A stretch of DNA of 64,000 nt from Solirubrobacter sp963724195 (GTDB lineage Bacteria; Actinomycetota; Thermoleophilia; Solirubrobacterales; Solirubrobacteraceae): NCBI GenBank assembly GCA_963724195.1, contig CAVRTQ010000004.1:15302-79301 (forward strand), in the 5' to 3' direction. Both the position numbers and the translations under genes were made by a program. Shown one piece after another: positions 60,540 to 64,000 of this stretch. The notes under the pieces are model-generated. The model saw only the letters and a program-made list of their open reading frames with translations. It had not been told where the DNA came from and ran no database searches. Numbering within the stretch: the first letter of the stretch is position 1; every line of letters starts with the position of its first letter.

Positions 60540-61877
60540 GTGTCAGAGCCTGATCCAGCCACCATCTGGCACCGCTTCCGCAGTGAGTTGCGCAAGGCGG
60601 TCAACGAGTCGACGTGGCACATCTGGCTCGAGCGCATGGGCTTCCGCGAGCTCGAGGGCACGACGATCGTGCTCGAGGCGCCCGACGACGTCCGCACCTG
60701 GGCGCAGGCCCGCTTCGGCCGTGTGCTCATCGCGTGTGCGGAGACCGTGCTCGGACCGGGCGCGACCGTCCGCGTCGCCGCGCCCGACGAAGCGCCGCCG
60801 GCGCCGACCAAGACCGTCGCTCCCCCGCCGAAGGCCGCCGCCGCGCAGCAGCTCAACCCGCGCCTGACCTTCGACCAGTTCGTCATCGGCGAGAGCAACC
60901 GGCTCGCGCACGCGGCCGCGCTCGCCGTCGCCGAGACGCCCGGGCTCGCCTACAACCCGCTGTTCATCTGCGGTCCACCCGGGCTGGGCAAGACCCATCT
61001 TCTGCACTCGATCGCGAACTACGTCCACGAACACGGCGGCGGCATGACCGCCCGCTACACGACCGCCGAGGCCTTCACCGATCACTTCGTCGCCGCGATC
61101 CAGGGCGGCGACATGGAGGGGTTCAAGGCGGCCTACCGCGGCGTCGACGTGCTGCTCGTCGACGACGTGCAGTTCCTCGCCCAGAAGGCCAGGACGGAGC
61201 AGGAGTTCTTCCACACCTTCAACGTCCTGCACCAGGCCGGCGCGCAGCTCGTGCTGACGTCCGACCGCCTCCCGCGGGACATGAAGTCGCTCGAGGACCG
61301 GCTGCGCGAGCGCTTCGAGGCCGGCCTGGTGTGCGACGTGCGCGCCGCGGACCGCGCCACCCGCCTGACGATCCTGCGCAAGCGCGTGGCCCAGGACGAC
61401 GTGGGCGAGGTCGATCCGCTGGCGCTCGAGCTGATCGCCGATCGCGTGGACGCGAACATCCGCGCGCTCGAGGGCGCGCTGATCCGCGTGATCGCCTTCG
61501 GCTCGCTCACCGGCAAGCCGGTCACGGCCGAGCTCGCGGCGGAGGTCCTCGCGGGTCTGTATCCCGAGCTCGCGAAGAAGAAGGCCGTGCCCACGGTCCA
61601 GGAGATCCAGGAGCAGACCTGTGCGCTGTTCGGCATCTCGATGGAGGCCATGCTCTCCTCGAGCCGGACCCAGCCGGCGGCGTTCGCCCGCCAGGTCGCC
61701 ATGTACCTCGCGCGTGAACTCACTGGTGCCACGCTGCCGACGATCGGCCGCGCGTTCGGCAACCGCAACCACACCACCGTCCTGCACGCTTGCCGCCGCA
61801 CGACGGAGCGCATGGCCGAGGATCGCGAAGCCTACGAGGCTGTGCACAGCCTGCTCCGATCCCTCGCCGGCAACTGA
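60540..61877 (+). CDS. dnaA: Chromosomal replication initiator protein DnaA
   Basis: GTG 60540 gives 445 residues: domain I (PATIWHRFRSELRKAVNEST), AAA+ domain with GPPGLGKTHLLHSIANYV (Walker A), VLLVDDVQFLAQKART (Walker B) and LTSDRLPRDM, and domain IV with AMYLARELTGATLPTIGRAF and RNHTTVLHACR, the DnaA-box binding signature. GTG 60510 is an alternative start. It opens the origin for DnaB loading. Confidence 0.97.
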   Translation: MSEPDPATIWHRFRSELRKAVNESTWHIWLERMGFRELEGTTIVLEAPDDVRTWAQARFGRVLIACAETVLGPGATVRVAAPDEAPPAPTKTVAPPPKAAAAQQLNPRLTFDQFVIGESNRLAHAAALAVAETPGLAYNPLFICGPPGLGKTHLLHSIANYVHEHGGGMTARYTTAEAFTDHFVAAIQGGDMEGFKAAYRGVDVLLVDDVQFLAQKARTEQEFFHTFNVLHQAGAQLVLTSDRLPRDMKSLEDRLRERFEAGLVCDVRAADRATRLTILRKRVAQDDVGEVDPLALELIADRVDANIRALEGALIRVIAFGSLTGKPVTAELAAEVLAGLYPELAKKKAVPTVQEIQEQTCALFGISMEAMLSSSRTQPAAFARQVAMYLARELTGATLPTIGRAFGNRNHTTVLHACRRTTERMAEDREAYEAVHSLLRSLAGN

Positions 61878-62030
61878 TGCGGTCCGACCTTCCTGACAGA
61901 CTTCGACAGTTCATGCACAGGCCGCGTCCGCTCTGCGGCGTCATTCGTCAGGCTTGTGCACAGATTGAACAACCCCGATGACCACTGAACAGATTCATCA
62001 CCCGATCTCGACGCGAGAGGCAGCAGCCGC
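61878..62030. promoter_or_regulatory. dnaA-dnaN intergenic region, oriC candidate
   Basis: This 153-bp region contains DnaA-box-like nonamers TCATGCACA (61911-61919) and TTGTGCACA (61954-61962), and is visibly lower in GC than its neighbours (ATTGAACAACC, GAACAGATTCATCA). Actinobacterial oriC is normally here. The gap is short for a complete origin. Confidence 0.55.
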
Positions 62031-63134
62031 ATGAAGATCACCACCCGGCGCGACGCGCTTTTCGCTCAGCTGCAGACCGTCACCCGCGCGGCGTCCACGC
62101 GGAGCGCCGTCCAGGCGCTGTCCGGCGTGCAGCTGCTGGCGTCCAAGGACGGCATCGAGCTCCGGGCCACCGACATGGAGATCGGTCTCCGTGTCCCACT
62201 CGAAGGCGAGGTCGTCCGCGAGGGCTCCGTCGTCCTGCCGGCGCGACTGGCCGTGGACGTCATCCGCGCGCTGCCCGGCAAGGACGTCTCGCTCGAGCTG
62301 CGGCCCGTCGAGCAGGACGTCGAGATCCTCGGCGGTACCGCGTCCTTCTACATCCGCACACTGCGGCTCGAGGACTTCCCGCCCTTCCCGGAAGTCGACG
62401 GCGACGTCGTCGAGGTGCCGGGTGAGGCGTTCGTCGGCACCGTGAACAAGGTCGCCCGCTCGGCCTCGCGCGACGAGACGCGCCCCGTGCTGACCGGCAT
62501 CCTCGTGTCCGCCAGCGGCGACGAGCTGCGGATGGTCGCGACCGACTCCTACCGGCTCGCGGTCAAGGAGACGAAGCTGGAGGCGCCGCTGGCCGGCTCC
62601 TTCGAGGCCAACGTCCCGGCGCGCGCGCTGCAGGAGCTCACCCGGATCGTGCAGCACGAGAACGCCGAGACGCTCGCCGTGTCCGTGCGCGCCAACCAGG
62701 TCGTGTTCTCGGTGGCCGGCGTCGTGTTGTCCTCGCGCCTGATCGACGGGCAGTTCCCGAACTACCGCCAGCTGTTGCCGGACGCCTACGAGCACGAGCT
62801 GCGGCTCGCCGGTGGGGAGATCACCGAGGTTGTCCGTCGTATCTCGCTGCTGGCGCAGAAGAACGCGCCGCTGCGGCTCGCGTTCATCGAGGGTGAGCTC
62901 ACGGTGTCGGCGCGGACGCCGGACGTCGGCGAGGCCCGCGAGACGATCCCGGTCCCGTTCGCCGGCGACGGCTTGGAGATCGGCTTCAACCCGGAGTTCC
63001 TGCGCGACGGCCTGGAGACCACGGAGGGCGACGTGATCATCAAGCTCATCTCGCCGCTGCGGCCGGGCCTGCTCGAGGCCGCGGACGGCTCGGGCTTCCA
63101 GTACCTCCTGATGCCGATCCGACTGAACGTGTAG
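62031..63134 (+). CDS. dnaN: DNA polymerase III beta subunit (sliding clamp)
   Basis: The 367-residue protein starts MKITTRRDALFAQLQTVTRA and ends YLLMPIRLNV. FPEVDGDVVEVPGEAF, TDSYRLAVKETKL and LIDGQFPNYRQLLP are clamp landmarks in the three repeat domains. It tethers the polymerase at the fork. recF follows after 3 bp. Confidence 0.97.
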   Translation: MKITTRRDALFAQLQTVTRAASTRSAVQALSGVQLLASKDGIELRATDMEIGLRVPLEGEVVREGSVVLPARLAVDVIRALPGKDVSLELRPVEQDVEILGGTASFYIRTLRLEDFPPFPEVDGDVVEVPGEAFVGTVNKVARSASRDETRPVLTGILVSASGDELRMVATDSYRLAVKETKLEAPLAGSFEANVPARALQELTRIVQHENAETLAVSVRANQVVFSVAGVVLSSRLIDGQFPNYRQLLPDAYEHELRLAGGEITEVVRRISLLAQKNAPLRLAFIEGELTVSARTPDVGEARETIPVPFAGDGLEIGFNPEFLRDGLETTEGDVIIKLISPLRPGLLEAADGSGFQYLLMPIRLNV

Positions 63135-63137
63135 GTC

Positions 63138-64000
63138 GTGCGGGTCGTCGGGCTCAGTCTCCGCGACTTCCGCACGTACTCCGCTGCGGAAGTCCGGCTG
63201 GGCCCGGGCCTCACCGTCATCACCGGCCGCAACGGCGCCGGCAAGACGAACCTGCTGGAGGCGATCTACTTCGCCTGCACCGCGCGGTCGTGCCGGACGT
63301 CGAACGAGCGCGAGGTGGTTCGCTTCGGCGCGGAGCTCACGCGCACGGAGCTCGTCTGCGAGGACGGGCTCGGCCGCCACGAGGTGACCGTCGGGTTCAA
63401 GCCCGGCGAGACGAAGCGCCTGCGGGCGGACGGCGCCGCGGTGGAGAACCTGGTCGGGACCGGCGCCCGGCCGCTCGTGTCCGTCTTCCTGCCCGACCGC
63501 CTGGAGCTCGTCGTCGGTGCGCCGGCGCTGCGGCGCGCGCATCTGGACCAGGTGATCGCCGCGCTCTGGCCCGGTCGGTCCGGCACCCGCCGGGCCTACA
63601 GCGCCGCGCTCGCGCAACGCAACGCGCTGCTGGCCTCGATCCGCGCCGGCCGTGCTTCGCGCGCCTCGTTGCCCGCCTGGGACGCGGAGCTCGCCCGCCA
63701 CGGTGTGGCGCTGATGGCCGATCGCGCGGCCACCGTCGACCGGCTCCGCCCGCGTTATGCACAGCATGCACAGGGCCTCGGGCTCGAAGGCAAGGTGGAG
63801 CTGCGCTACAAGCCGCGCTCGGAAGCCGAGAGCGCGGAGGCGCTGGCGGCGGAGCTGGCCGAGCGCCTGGACTCCGACCTCGAGCGCGGGTTCACCGGCC
63901 ACGGGCCGCATCGCGACGACGTCGGCTTCCGGCGCGAGAACCGCGAGCTGCGCTCCTACGGCTCCCGCGGCCAGCAGCGGCTCGGCCTGCTCGCGCTCCT
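63138..64000 (+). CDS. recF: DNA replication and repair protein RecF, 3' end outside window
   Basis: GTG 63138 opens MRVVGLSLRDFRTYSAAEVR and Walker A ITGRNGAGKTNLLEAIYFA. The frame is open to the window edge and reaches GPHRDDV and SYGSRGQQR, the RecF ABC signature. RecF promotes RecA loading at gaps. The tandem TTATGCACA and GCATGCACA at 63755-63772 lies inside it. Confidence 0.96.
   Translation, partial: MRVVGLSLRDFRTYSAAEVRLGPGLTVITGRNGAGKTNLLEAIYFACTARSCRTSNEREVVRFGAELTRTELVCEDGLGRHEVTVGFKPGETKRLRADGAAVENLVGTGARPLVSVFLPDRLELVVGAPALRRAHLDQVIAALWPGRSGTRRAYSAALAQRNALLASIRAGRASRASLPAWDAELARHGVALMADRAATVDRLRPRYAQHAQGLGLEGKVELRYKPRSEAESAEALAAELAERLDSDLERGFTGHGPHRDDVGFRRENRELRSYGSRGQQRLGLLAL

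Overview
This window is high-GC bacterial chromosome from an actinobacterium-like lineage. The best guess is Thermoleophilia/Solirubrobacterales, inferred from gene content and codon bias rather than from any rRNA, because none is present. Supporting features are a menaquinol-type qcrABC complex with a fused cytochrome b/c subunit, a class E-like sortase, TatA/TatC, parS of the TGTTTCACGTGAAAC type, pervasive GTG/TTG starts, and a HemB fused to siroheme-decarboxylase-like domains. Genes are tightly packed and many neighbours share 4-bp ATGA/TTGA/GTGA stop-start overlaps. No rRNA, CRISPR array, intact insertion sequence or prophage was seen.

Layout. 0-10.5 kb: end of a GCS2 ligase; an operon of HAD hydrolase, CPBP protease and L,D-transpeptidase; MscS channel; class A PBP; cold-shock protein plus IF-1; thiL; then a minus-strand cluster of an M28-like membrane protein, a sortase and an orphan FlgM-like peptide. 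10.5-15.9 kb: response regulator, histidine kinase, HtrA-like lipoprotein protease, and trehalose-6-phosphate synthase. 15.9-22 kb: rpsF, an inverted ssb, rpsR, rplI, dnaB, a DnaC-like loader and purA. 22-28.7 kb: oxidoreductase, class IV aminotransferase, ABC transporter, a decayed AbiEi-like ORF beside tRNA-Lys, and tatC/tatA. 28.8-37.1 kb: polyprenyl synthase, menG, qcrABC, hemL and hemB-ahbAB, forming a menaquinone/haem/respiration block. 37-46.8 kb: AI-2E permease, ymdB, phosphodiesterase-like enzyme, aminotransferase, D-Ala-D-Ala ligase-like gene, a secreted unknown, a bifunctional nuclease and a solitary adenine methyltransferase. 46.8-52.3 kb: a two-component system facing a five-gene minus-strand operon (Arg-rich microprotein, ABC exporter, divergent Ser/Thr kinase, Asp-tailed membrane protein, PepSY-like protein). 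52.4-55.5 kb: aldehyde dehydrogenase, SDR and TylF-type methyltransferase. 55.5-64 kb: the replication-origin neighbourhood, with tRNA-Ile, parB, parA, two parS sites, rsmG, jag, yidC, yidD, rnpA and rpmH reading one way and dnaA, dnaN and recF reading the other.

Sequence quality matters here. At least 14 genes that should be intact carry apparent single-base indels, mostly one extra base in a GGG/CCC run. I treat these as probable sequencing or assembly errors and annotate each gene across the break, giving the position.

The observations I rate highest are the microprotein/exporter/kinase/acidic-tail operon, the HemB-AhbA-AhbB fusion, a C-rich 26-bp element found three times just downstream of unrelated stop codons, the inverted ssb with a heavily palindromic flank, and TGCACA-core DnaA-box candidates around dnaA-dnaN-recF.
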